Source: Larix sibirica (lineage: Eukaryota; Streptophyta; Pinopsida; Pinales; Pinaceae). Taken from it: a DNA stretch of 20,248 nt. The translations under genes were made by a program, and so were the position numbers. Below are positions 8,023 to 17,136 of this stretch, piece after piece. Position 1 is the first letter of the stretch. Every line of letters begins with the position of its first letter. The stretch lies in assembly GCA_004151065.3 (NCBI GenBank), contig NWUY0300052181.1:1-20248 (forward strand), read 5' to 3'. The notes beneath the pieces were generated by a model. That model was not told where the DNA came from and made no database searches. It worked only from the letters and a program-made list of their open reading frames with translations.

Positions 8023-9050
8023 TGTCACAACCCCGAGGCTTCATGTCGTAGGCATGCTTGACCCTTGGCAATTATCTAGCATTGCCTAGAATTTCTTCCC
8101 AAGGACTTGGTCGTTTGAGGTTACTCTTTGGTAGACCATGCCTCCTCACTCATGGTATGCCATACCTTCCATTGTGAGCTTCTTGTTGTATGAGCCAACC
8201 TTGCCTGAACATTTGGACACTCAACTTATTAAGATTGTATGTGATGTCATGTTAGCCCAGTTATTCTAGTCAAACAACAATATAACACAAAGGAACAAAC
8301 ATATACAACATGTACAGTGGTACCAAAACTTGGGTATTGGAAAGTCTTAATATGTTATTGAAGTGAGCAAGTTACAATCGAGTGAGGTTTGGTCAATGAC
8401 CATAACCTCTATTACAAAGGGAATGTGGCCTATGCCTGCTGCCTAAAATACAACAAGACAAACCTAGGGAAAAGCCTACCCAACACTTATATTTGTTTGT
8501 TGTCGCCATTGTCTTCTTTCAACACCTGCCTACTTGTTCCTTCAACTTCAAGAAAACTTGGTTTCTCTTTGCCTCAATGACCCTTCAACTGCAAATCTTA
8601 CTGTCTTTTCTTAGCTCCCATTGGATGCCTTTGCCTATTGCACATGCCCTCTACTTATACTCTCAAAAGAGCCTTCTCAATGTCTCGATGCGCTTTGTCG
8701 AAGCCCCTTGTCGACTTGCCAATGTGCCTTTCCAAAGCTGACTTCCCCAAGTGGTCGCAACATGGAACTCATCCAAATCCTTTGTTTGTGGGTGCACTTT
8801 GCCACGCCTTTCTCATGGAGGCCCTTTTGTAGCAATGTGGTCTTGATTAAACTCTTGGACAACATCGAAACTTTCCCTTGGTTGCACCTTGCTACGTGCA
8901 CCCTTTGTTTTTTATCTTCCTACTTGTAACTTGTGTGCCCAAGCCCCTTTGTCCACAAACTCAACTACGTGGATGCACCCATCAGGACGCTAAGTGCACC
9001 CATTCCCATCGACAAGGTGTTTATGCATGTTGAAGGATGAGGACAATACA
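8023..9050 (-). repeat. 3' LTR of Gypsy-1 (about 1.03 kb)
   Basis: Starts TGTATTGTCCTCATCC at 9050, directly after a polypurine tract, and I end it at GGTTGTGACA (8023) because this gives a TGT...ACA terminus. The outer end is less certain than the inner one. Its first 310 or so bases match the LTR pieces at 13838-14160 and 16265-16579. Plus-strand open frames here (8389-8929) are antisense to the LTR, overlap each other in different frames and resemble nothing. Confidence 0.7.
8651..8659 (-). promoter_or_regulatory. Likely LTR TATA box of Gypsy-1
   Basis: Minus strand reads GAGAGTATAAGTAGAGGGCA, a clean plant TATA-like context about 390 bases into the LTR, where the U3/R boundary of a 1-kb Gypsy LTR is plausible. 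Confidence 0.5.
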
Positions 9051-9063
9051 TCCTTCCCCACCC
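9051..9063 (-). promoter_or_regulatory. Polypurine tract of Gypsy-1
   Basis: GGGTGGGGAAGGA on the minus strand directly abuts the LTR start TGTATT. Its counterpart in Gypsy-2 is GTGAGGGAGGA followed by TGTAAT. This site primes plus-strand DNA synthesis in LTR retrotransposons. Confidence 0.8.
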
Positions 9064-10375
9064 AACAAGTTGCCATCCTAGCAACATCCAATCAATTGTT
9101 GTCTAAGAGCATCAAGATTCCTCTGCTCTAAATCCTAAACCTTGTATTCATACTACCACAAAGAATCCTTTCACTCTAAGTTGTCCTTCTCACCAGGTGA
9201 ATCCTTCCAATGGATGAAGTACTCCTACCTTCATTTTTGTCGTTCTGAACCACTTTGTGAACCAACACCTTCTCCACTTCACGTTCCAATCATTCTACAA
9301 TCATAACATGCGCACTTGAAGGTATTTCCCTAATAGGATCTTCTTCATCAAATTTGTATGCGCACAACTGACTAATGTGAAATATCAAGTGGGGGTTGCT
9401 TAGATGTTCGGGAAGCTTCAACATGTACATGACCTCCCCTATCTTCTCAAGAATATCAAAGGGGCCTTTATACCATTGTAGTTATGTATAATACATGTCT
9501 GCTAGTGATTTGAAATACTCCTTACTTTTCTTTAAAAGCAAGACCTTGTCACCTGCTTGGAACTCCACATCTCTTCTACCTTGGTCTACCCAATGTTTTA
9601 TCTTCTCACCTACCTTATTCAACTAGATTTTTGCTCTCTCCAACCAATTGTGCCATTTCTTCAGAAATTGAACTGTTGAAGGGTTGCTCCCACAAAATCC
9701 TTCCATCACGGTGTGTAGCATCACCAATTGCTTCATAGTGTCTAAATCAAATGGAATGAACCCTATGGATGATCTCTTCTCAAGTTATAAGAAAATTGTG
9801 TTGAGTACAATAGCTCCAACCAATTTGTTTCATCTTCCCACATGAAGCCTCTCCAATAATTTTCCAAAAAACAGTTTATCTTGTATGTTTCCTTGTCATT
9901 TTGTGGGTGGTGACTTGAGCTCATCAATAGCTTAGTCCCCACAAGCTTGAACAATTTTGTCCAAATGTGCTTGGAGAACCTTATGTCCCTATCCGAAACG
10001 ATGTTAAGCGACAACCCCCAAATCTTCACAACATGAGCCTTGAAAAACATCCTCGGGATGTCCTCTATTCAACAAGTCGCCTTTGTGGGAATTTAAATGT
10101 TGCATACTTGGAAAAGCTATCCACCAAAACAAATATCTTATTATAGAATTGTGTCATTTGTAGATGAGTGATGGAGCCCATCGAGGCGCTTTCCCATGAT
10201 CTCTCCGGCATGGGAAAGGGTTGAAGTGGACATGATATCATCTAGGTATTGATATTATTGTCTTGATGGAAAACCACACAAGTTTTTACATACTATTTGA
10301 CATCCCTCTTCATGCAGTCCCAATAGTAACCCCTCTCCAACAATGAAAGTGTGTGTTGCATTTATGGGTGCCCAA
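9064..10375 (-). pseudogene. Gypsy-1 integrase with chromodomain, decayed
   Basis: Near the right end, YYWDCMKRDVK-stop-YVKTCVVFHQD is the zinc region (second Cys replaced by Phe), then PLQPFPMPERSWESASMGSI, where the first catalytic Asp (SMDFI in relatives) is Gly, and FVLVDSFSKYATF. The longest open part, 10050-9763, reads GLSLNIVSDRDIRFSKHIW (second catalytic Asp kept), SSSHHPQNDKETYKINCFLE (the catalytic Glu of QTERVN is Tyr) and LLYSTQFSYNL. Then QWYKGPFDILEKIGEVMYML and HLIFHISQLCAYKFDEEDP form the C-terminal part. A chromodomain follows at 9224-9110: EYFIHWKDSPGEKDNLE, stop, KDSLW, stop, YEYKV. Chromodomains direct integration to particular chromatin. Two catalytic acids are lost and stops abound, so it is dead. 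Confidence 0.87.
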
Positions 10376-10822
10376 TTGGAAACAACATTAAGAGCCACGA
10401 AGGTGTGAGATCAAATCCCACTGGTCTACTCGTCATTCAAGGATACAAAATCGATATGAATAACACACATTGACCTTAATGCACGGAGTAAAATTTCTCT
10501 AAGTCAGTTTGAGGATGTTCATGGTGTCCACCCTACCAAGGGAAGGGCCCCACACTGTGGCATGAAGGGCCTTCAAATAGGTAGAAATTTGAAAAATATT
10601 TCAATGGCAATTTTTATGGGTATGGTGTTATAAGCAAACGTTCTTTTCTTGTTTTTTCAGTGAAAATAAATACATTATATTTGATGGGGAAAATAACCAT
10701 GGTGATTATTTTGCTCATCAAATTTCAACATTGCCTAAAAACCCCATTTTCATATACAATTATCAGTATAAATCTAACCAAACAAAATGGGTGTGTCCCT
10801 CTCATCCGACCTAATTAGCCAA
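10376..10822 (+). repeat. Repeat R, copy B, main part
   Basis: Aligns with copy A from TTGGAAACAACATTAAG (A: TTCAAAACGGCATTAAG) to CCGACCTAATTAGCCAA. It has about 36 extra bases (around 10466-10502, GACCTTAATGCACGGAGTA) absent from copy A. The last 50 or so bases of R are displaced to 13765-13829 by the LINE insertion. Confidence 0.8.
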
Positions 10823-11183
10823 GGAGCAGTTTATTTATTATACATTTTGGAATTTGCGATGGGATTTGGTCTAAATCTGGTAAAAAAAAAATTGGATAAT
10901 CCAAATTTGGAAGTGTTTAAATTGTGTTTTTGAATCCATAAATAGATTCAACACCCTCAAATACCCCCATGGCAATCTGATTATGCAATTTCCACAACTA
11001 ATATTTTTGTTTTCTAAAGGAAAATATCTCGCAACACATTTTATTATGTATCACATTTTTCATGGCAAAAGTGCCTCTTTTACATATCAAAAGATCATCC
11101 CCATCAAAAGGGTGGTAGTCTTCAAAAAGAAATAGCGTTCTTTACAGTTAACTTCAAAATTTCGATCAATCAACTCCCAAATA
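10823..11183 (-). other. LINE 3' tail or unresolved spacer
   Basis: AT-rich sequence with an A9 run near 10884 and no coding frame. It lies between the LINE RNase H and repeat R. If the 9-bp target duplication is right it is LINE 3' untranslated sequence; otherwise it is older host DNA. Confidence 0.4.
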
Positions 11184-11186
11184 CTA

Positions 11187-11234
11187 ATGCCCACATGTTT
11201 GAAGATAAACATTAAGAAACATGCATGTGGGCAT
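11187..11234. other. Inverted repeat / potential hairpin
   Basis: ATGCCCACATG at 11187-11197 is perfectly complementary to CATGTGGGCAT at 11224-11234, with a 26-base loop. Located just after the LINE RNase H frame, in its 3' region. Confidence 0.75.
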
Positions 11235-13764
11235 CTTTAAACTAGAAAGGATAGGGTCATGGGTCATCCTCAACCAAGGTGTCTCCAGCCTATATCCATC
11301 GTTGCCATTGACCTTCAACCAATAGTAAACCAATTTTGGATAATCCATTAGCAGCAACATTTCGCTCCATGTAGACACATTGAAAGTTGATGGAGTTGAA
11401 AAGAGCGATTAGGATCGTGATCTCGTAAAAAATAGGCTGGAGGTGAATATTATGTGGATATTTTCGAAGTTGCGTCCATGTAATGATCATTTTTTAATCC
11501 CCGGTGACTTGTAACCTTTTGATGCCAATGGACATAGCAAGCTAAAGTGTTGACTTGAGAGCTATTAATTCTTCTTTGTTATTAGAACTCTAGTCGATGT
11601 TTGCTACAATTTTTTTCCATTGATCCTGAGATTGAAATATGATAGCCCTAACTCCCCAAATCTGAGGATTTCCTTGTGAAGCTCCATCAAAGAAATGCAC
11701 GGGTAAGAAAATTCAACCTGTTCAGGCATAATATTTCAAGTCGTCTGCTTCCTATTCTGAGTATTCATCACTCCCATCATTGCAATACACTTGAAGGCAT
11801 AAATGTTTGGAGGAATGAACCGATCATAAAATATCATATGGTTACGAGAAAGCCATGTGTTCCATAGAATAAACATGGGAAACAAAACAATATCCATGGA
11901 TATAGCATCCACTTTCCATGAATAAATCACCTCTTGTAGATCATTACCATTCCAATTGAATTGAAAACCCAATTGTTGTTGCACACAAAGCCATACCTGC
12001 TTAATATATGGGCAGTATATCAAGAGGTGTTCAATGGATTCGCAATCAGATTTACACAGAGCACATCTACCGGGTCCCGAGAAGATGTGTTTAGTCAAAA
12101 CACTCCATGCCGAGATCTTGTGAGTTAAAGCGAACCATGTAAAAAGTTTTATTTTCAATGGAGTAACAAGTTTCCATAACCATGAGTGCCATCAATAAAT
12201 GTCTAGATAATCCAGATCTTCACAGAGGACACGATAACCCATATGGGGGGTATAGATACCCATGTTGGTGTTCCTACACCATACAATCGCATCAACCTCA
12301 TTATTCAATCTAATGTGAGATTATTTTAAAGATGAAACATAATGATCCCATAAATCTCGATCCTCCAGAGGGATGTTTAAATGTTCAGTTGTTAACCAAG
12401 CCGAAGACCGAGCAATACCAGCATCTTGAGCTGCAATCTGATGTAAGAAAAATATCCTTTATCCTGCAAAAAAGTAACCAAGTGATCTTGGAGGTAGTAG
12501 TCGTGACATCCAATCCATGGGTCAGTGTTGATCCTTACATTTCTTCCATTGCCAATGTGCCACTGTAGCCAGTCTACCACTAATGCAAAAGATTGCAAAA
12601 TGGCTCTCCACATATTGGATATATTCTGGAACGATAGTGATCTTCTGCGTATCCAGTCTTCAGTGCTGAGAGGATAAATATATTTGAAGTCACAGACTCT
12701 AGTCCATAAGGAATTTTCCTGAATGATACACCATAGGAATTTTGTTAATAATGCTTGTGCAAAATATACCGGGTGTTTTAACCCCCATCCACCAAGATAA
12801 TTGGGCCAGGTTAAACTTTCCCATGCAATCCAATGATATGGCTTTTCCTTTTTATGTCCATTCCACATGAAGTTGAAAGATATCTTCCTGATAGTATCAA
12901 GGGTAGTCTTTGGAATATGTGTTGCCGTGGCCCAATATACAGGAATTGCTTCAACAAGAATATACCTTCCTCCCTTTGATATCCATCGGTTGCACCAAAG
13001 GTGAATGCGTTTTTCCACCCTTCCTATAAGCCACTGCCAATACTTAGGTCCGTAATCGTTTGGCTTAAGGCAAAAACCCAAGTAGTTCATACCATATGCA
13101 ACATTAATAATGGCATAATTTTATTATGTCTGGATCCACCAAATCGATTCCTCATCTAAGTTCATAAATGAGATGGTGGACTTATTGTGATTAATAGACA
13201 TACCTGTAGCTTCGGTGAAGAGGTCAAGAATCTCTCTTAGCTTAGAGATATCACGTATTGTTCCATCGGTAAATATAAGTATATCATCGACAAAAAACAC
13301 GTGAGAAATCTGAATATTTCCTGCCATTGATACACCTTTGAAACATCCTCTCATTTTTGCTTTATTTAGAAGTATGCTTAGCCCTTCAATAATTAGCAGG
13401 AATAATATAGGAGCTAGGGGGCATCCCTGTCGGATACCCCTCGATGGTCTGAAGAATGACGTTGTTGATGCATTGATGAGAATGGTAAAGGTGACAGTCT
13501 GGATACATGATATAACCTAATTTGCAGTAGGTAGATTCATCCCAAGTTGTAATAGAACCAAGCGCATATATAGCCAATTGACTTGATCATATGCCCTTTT
13601 TAGATCAATCTTGATAATAGCTATCAGGAAGCTTTTGGTTTTAACTGAGTGGAGAGTTTCATGTGCTAGTCTGTCATGTNAAAGATTTCCAACCAGACTT
13701 TGAACAAAATAAGATGAAAAATATACTCGGAAAAGGTTGATAACATAGAATATTTAGACTATAC
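11235..13764 (-). pseudogene. LINE ORF2 remnant: reverse transcriptase, zinc-binding domain, RNase H
   Basis: From the right: VINLFRVYFSSYFVQSLVGN and RLAHETLHSVK, motif A IKIDLKRAYDQVNW, a stop in TAN-stop-VISCIQ, motif B SRGIRQGCPLAPILFLLI, motif C ISHVFFVDDILIF (13300-13262), GMSINHNKSTISF, two stops, then YLGFCLKPNDYGPKYWQWL and RWISKGGRYILVEAIPVYW in the same frame to 12392. After a frameshift, 12158-11736 holds the zinc-binding domain (KIKLFTWFALTHKISAWSVL, GPGRCALCKSDCESIEHLL, YCPY). RNase H follows at about 11690-11290: FFDGASQGNPQIWG, NNKEELIALKS, LQVTGD, and ERNVAANGLSKIG, where the last conserved Asp is Asn. The polymerase FVDD is intact but stops and a frameshift kill the protein. 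Confidence 0.9.
13680..13680. other. Ambiguous base (N)
   Basis: Single N inside the LINE reverse transcriptase. The reading frame continues on both sides (FVQSLVGNL-X-HDRLAHE), so one base is the right size and this is not a hidden gap. Confidence 0.9.
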
Positions 13765-13829
13765 CATTAGCGAATAGATCGATTTCATGACAACTCTTTC
13801 TCTGGTATACAGAATTTTAGGGTTATTGC
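13765..13829 (+). repeat. Repeat R, copy B, displaced right end
   Basis: ATCGATTTCATGACAACTCT followed by TTCTCTGGTATACAGAATTT and TAGGGTTATT matches the right end of copy A (7708-7770) with few differences. It lies just outside the LINE and touches the second chromovirus LTR fragment. Confidence 0.8.
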
Positions 13830-13837
13830 TCGAGACT

Positions 13838-14160
13838 ACTTCCCGAAGCCGACTTCCCCAAGTGGTCACTGAATGCAATTCATCCAACTCCTTTGTTTGT
13901 GGGTTCACTTTTCCATGCCTTCCTCGTGGAGGCCCCTTTATATCAAATTTGTCTCAATTAAACTCTTGGCCGACATTGACACTTTCCCTTGGTTGCACCT
14001 TGCTACATGCACCCTTTGCTACCGATCTACCCACTTGTAACATGTGTTCCCAAGCCCCTTTTTCCACAAACTCAACTAAGTGGATGCACCAATCGAAAAG
14101 CTGAGTGCACTCATTCCCATCGGTAAATCGTTTAATCCTACTAAGGATGAGCACATTACA
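13838..14160 (-). repeat. 3' LTR fragment of Gypsy-2
   Basis: Starts TGTAATGTGCTCATCC at 14160, right after the polypurine tract, and matches Gypsy-1 LTR 9050-8738. It breaks off near CCACTTGGGGAAGTCGGCTT, beyond which repeat R copy B begins. Plus-strand frames over it are antisense shadows. Confidence 0.8.
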
Positions 14161-14171
14161 TCCTCCCTCAC
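14161..14171 (-). promoter_or_regulatory. Polypurine tract of Gypsy-2
   Basis: GTGAGGGAGGA on the minus strand directly before the LTR start TGTAAT; equivalent to 9051-9063 in Gypsy-1. Confidence 0.78.
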
Positions 14172-15560
14172 ACAACAAGTTGTCATCCCAACAACATCCA
14201 GTCAATTGTTGTATGAGAGCACCGAGAGTCCTCTACTTGAACTCCCAAACTTTGTATTCATACTACCACAAAGAATAATTTCTCTCCTAGTTGTCCTACT
14301 CATCAGGTGAATCCTTCCAATGGATGGAGTACTCCTACCTTCAATTTTTTCTATGACAAAACACTCTGGGAACCAACACCTTCTCTAGTTCACATTCTGG
14401 TAAATCTACAATCATAGCAGGTGCCCTTGAAGGTCATGCCCTAATAGGATCCTCTTCATCAAATTTGCATGTACACAACTGACAAATGTGAAACATCAAG
14501 TTGGAGGTGCTTAGATGTTCAGGAAGCTTCAACATGTACGTGACCTTCCCTATCTTCTTAAAAATATCAAAGGGTCATCCATATCATTGTAGTAAGATGT
14601 AACACATGACTATTGGTGGTTTGAACTGCTCCTTACTTTGCCTGAGTAAGACCTTGTCACCTACTTGGAACTCCACATCTCTTCTACCTTGGCCTACCCA
14701 ATGTTTCATTTTCTTGGTTTCCTTGTTTAGCTAGACTTGTTCTCTCTCCAACAAACAATTGTGCATTTCTTCACAAATAGAAGTGTTGATGAGTTGCACC
14801 CATAGAAGTCTTCCATCATGGTGTGTAGCATCACCAACTACTGCCTAGTGGCTAACTCAAACCGAATGAACCTTATGGATGACCTCTTCTACAAGTTATA
14901 AAAAAATTGCATTGACTCCAATAGCTCCGACCAATTTGTTTGATCTGTCCACACAAAGTGTCTCACATAATTTCCCAGTAGACAATTGATCTGCTCTGTC
15001 TTCGCATTGGTTTGTGGGTGGTGACTCGAGCTCATCAACTACTTATCCCCACAAGCTTGAACAATTTTTTCCAAATGTTCCCAATGAACCTTGTGTCACT
15101 GTCCGATACTATGTTCAATGACAACCCCCAAATCTTGTCAACATGAGCCTTCAAAACATCCTTGGGATGTCCTCTACAGAAAAAAAGGCACCTTTGTGGG
15201 AACAAAGTTTGCATACTTGGAAAACCTATTCACCACAACTAATATCCCATTATAGCCTTATGTCATCGGTCGTTGAGTGATGAAGTCCATCGAGATGCTT
15301 TCCCATGGTCTCTCCAACATGGGAAAGGGTTGAAGTGGACATGATATCATCTTTTTGTCGATCTTGTCTTATTGGAAAACCACACAAGTTTGCACATACT
15401 CTTTGACATTGCTCGTCATGCAGTCTCAGTAGTAACCCTTCTCCATAATGCAAGTGTTTGTTTCATTTCTGGGTTCCCATCCCAAAGAGAGTGATGGCAC
15501 TCATTCATCATCTCCCTCTGTAGGTTCATAATTTTCAACACATATCATGGCAGTCACCAA
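14172..15560 (-). pseudogene. Gypsy-2 integrase with chromodomain, decayed
   Basis: Near 15450-15360: YY-stop-DCMTSNVKEYVQTCVVFQ, with the same Cys-to-Phe change as Gypsy-1. PMLERPWESISMDFITQRP keeps the first catalytic Asp, and GILVVVNRFSKYANFVP follows. SSSHHPQTNAKTEQINCLLG (near 15030-14970) keeps the catalytic Glu that Gypsy-1 lost. NWSELLESMQFFYNL continues the core. The chromodomain at about 14324-14210 reads EYSIHWKDSPDE, stop, DN, then SLW, stop, YEYKVWEF. Several stops and frameshifts. It is better preserved than Gypsy-1 at catalytic sites but still non-coding. Confidence 0.85.
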
Positions 15561-16264
15561 AATACAACAACCCCTCCTTTATCCAAAACCTCTTGGTATT
15601 TCCTTTGTTTTCCTACTTCGTGATATTCAAGGCAGTTGGGTTGACCACCAATGCTACCTTAGTATTCTCTTGCAAATCTACCTATAATTTTTATTGACCT
15701 TCCATCGACATCAAAAAGTATTTTCCCTCATCCACTACTATAACAATTTGAGCCTTATAACTTAGTGCACTGCCACAACCTTGTTTAACCTACCCAGCCG
15801 ATACTCGATCATCATTTCAAAATTTGACAAGAAGTCCTTCTAATGAGCCTGCTTCATGGACAACTTGGGTTACATCATGAAGTATTTGGTCATGATGTTT
15901 TCTATTCTCACCATGATAGGATTTCCTAGTAAGTAGTGTCTCCATGCTTGTAGACACTGCACCACAATACTCATCTCCTTATCATGAATGAGGTACCTTC
16001 ATTCCCTAACTTGGAGCTTCTTGCTCTCATATGCTACTAGGTTTTCATCTTGTTTCAAAGCCCCACTAATTGCAAAGGATTCCCAACAATTCTCTAACAA
16101 ACACCATGATCGTTTCTTCTTCAACAAGTCACTCAAGGGCACCAAAATCTTGGAGTATCCCTCTACAAATAGCCAATATCAGTTTTCCAATCCCAAGAAA
16201 CTCCTTACCTCAAGCATGGTCTTCAGCTCTTCCCTTTCTTCTATTTCCCTTACCTTCTTGGGGT
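15561..16264 (-). pseudogene. Gypsy-2 reverse transcriptase end and RNase H, decayed
   Basis: From the right: SMDPKKVREIEEREELKTML, EVRSFLGLEN, stop, YWLFVEGYSKILVPLSDLLK and KKRSWCLLENCWESF are the thumb/connection of Gypsy reverse transcriptase. The frame then jumps to ISGALKQDENLVAYESKKLQ, omitting the segment that normally carries the first RNase H Asp (TDAS), so an in-frame deletion is likely. RNase H continues with RYLIHDKEMSIVVQCLQAWR, HYLLGNPIMVRIENIM, KLSMKQAH and DFLSNFEMMIEYRLGR, with three stops. Plus-strand frames at 15988-16374 are antisense shadows. Confidence 0.85.
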
Positions 16265-16579
16265 CCATGCTGACTTCCCCAATTGGTTGCATGCAACTCA
16301 TCCAACTCCATTTTGTGTGGGTGCACTTTTCCATGGCCTTCCTATGGAGGACCCTTGATAAAAAATGGTCCTGATTCAACTCTTGGTTTATGTTGACACT
16401 TTCCCTTGGCCACACCTTGTTGCGCACACGCTTTTTCAAAGATCTTTCCATTTGTATCCTATGTACTTGAGCCCCTTTTTTCTGATAACTCATCTAAGTG
16501 TATGCACCCATCAGGAATGTGAGTGCATCCATGCACATCAGCAAGGAATTTAGGCCCACTAAAAGGTGAACATATTACA
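16265..16579 (-). repeat. 5' LTR fragment of Gypsy-2
   Basis: Starts TGTAATATGTTCACC at 16579 and matches the beginning of the Gypsy-1 LTR through CACTCACATTCCTGATGGGT, GGCCAAGGGAAAGTGTC and ATTGGGGAAGTCAGC. It then runs straight into the reverse transcriptase codons ATGGACCCCAAG, the deletion junction. Confidence 0.78.
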
Positions 16580-17070
16580 AGTGACCTCTCTATCTTACGT
16601 ACCTAAAGATCACTATAGGAAAACCCTTCTATGTTCTGGATAGCCATACTCTTATCTAAATATAATGGGAAGAAGTGTATATGGAAGGAATACTTGAAGG
16701 GAAAATTTAATAGAGTATGAACAAATAGAAAAAACATAACAAGATATGGTAGAAGAATACCATAGATTGAAGGAAAAACAATCATGAGAAGATGTGCAAA
16801 TACACATAATAACTAATAACAATATGTTAATTAACCATGTAAATGAGTTTGAAAACATAATATATTGAAGAGATTACTCATGAACAATAAACCATGCACT
16901 TTCAACTACAAGTTATGAACAACACATTCTACAAAAGGAGGGACACAACATAATAATTCATACAAAATCAATGACAACTCCTACTAAATTCATAAATAGT
17001 TTAATATTTGAGAGTGAAATGAAGTTTGGTAAATATGTCTAGAGGATTCTTATGGAGCATGAGCTAGGTT
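16580..17070. other. AT-rich spacer, nothing recognised
   Basis: No coding sequence or repeat recognised. The overlapping minus-strand frames at 16603-16858 are low-complexity, rich in Phe, Ile and Ser, and disagree with each other. Confidence 0.5.
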
Positions 17071-17136
17071 TTGAGTAAGAATCACATGATACAATACAAA
17101 TTTAATCCTTTTCATGTTGCATTGATCTAAGTCACA

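Larger units (their letters stand above)
8023..10375 (-). mobile_element. Gypsy-1: 3' half of a Ty3/Gypsy chromovirus
   Basis: On the minus strand: integrase zinc region and core, integrase C-terminus, chromodomain, polypurine tract, 3' LTR. The upstream half (gag, protease, reverse transcriptase, RNase H) is absent; the element stops at 10375 where repeat R copy B begins. The same protein order recurs in Gypsy-2 with about 80% DNA identity. Confidence 0.88.
10823..13764 (-). mobile_element. 5'-truncated L1-type LINE inserted in repeat R copy B
   Basis: Contains, on the minus strand, reverse transcriptase, reverse-transcriptase zinc-binding domain and RNase H in the order of plant L1 LINE ORF2. 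The ends are inferred: R copy A is continuous through ATTAGCCAACCTATCGA, while copy B has ATTAGCCAA at 10814-10822 and ATTAGCGAA at 13765-13773 on either side of the insert, a 9-bp duplication with one mismatch. The 5' end is cut inside the reverse transcriptase, as common for LINEs. I find no poly(A) at the 3' end (plus-strand 10823), which weakens the boundary there. Confidence 0.72.
13838..16579 (-). mobile_element. Gypsy-2: internally deleted Ty3/Gypsy chromovirus with both LTR fragments
   Basis: Reads on the minus strand as 5' LTR fragment (16579-16265), a short reverse transcriptase end, RNase H, integrase, chromodomain, polypurine tract (14171-14161) and 3' LTR fragment (14160-13838). 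Primer-binding site, gag, protease and most of the reverse transcriptase are deleted. Both LTR pieces hold only the first roughly 315 bases of the 1-kb LTR seen in Gypsy-1. Confidence 0.85.

Noticed and set aside
8389-8929. Several overlapping plus-strand frames, Cys- and Leu-rich
   Set aside because: They are antisense to the Gypsy-1 LTR, overlap one another in different frames, and match nothing. The reverse strand explains the sequence as LTR.
7301-10822. Reading the two R copies as LTRs of one element enclosing Gypsy-1
   Set aside because: They have no TG...CA ends or target duplication, the enclosed chromovirus has its own LTR and polypurine tract on the opposite strand, and R-B continues beyond the LINE.
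13787-14310. Plus-strand frames over the Gypsy-2 LTR and chromodomain
   Set aside because: Antisense shadows of the LTR and chromodomain on the minus strand.
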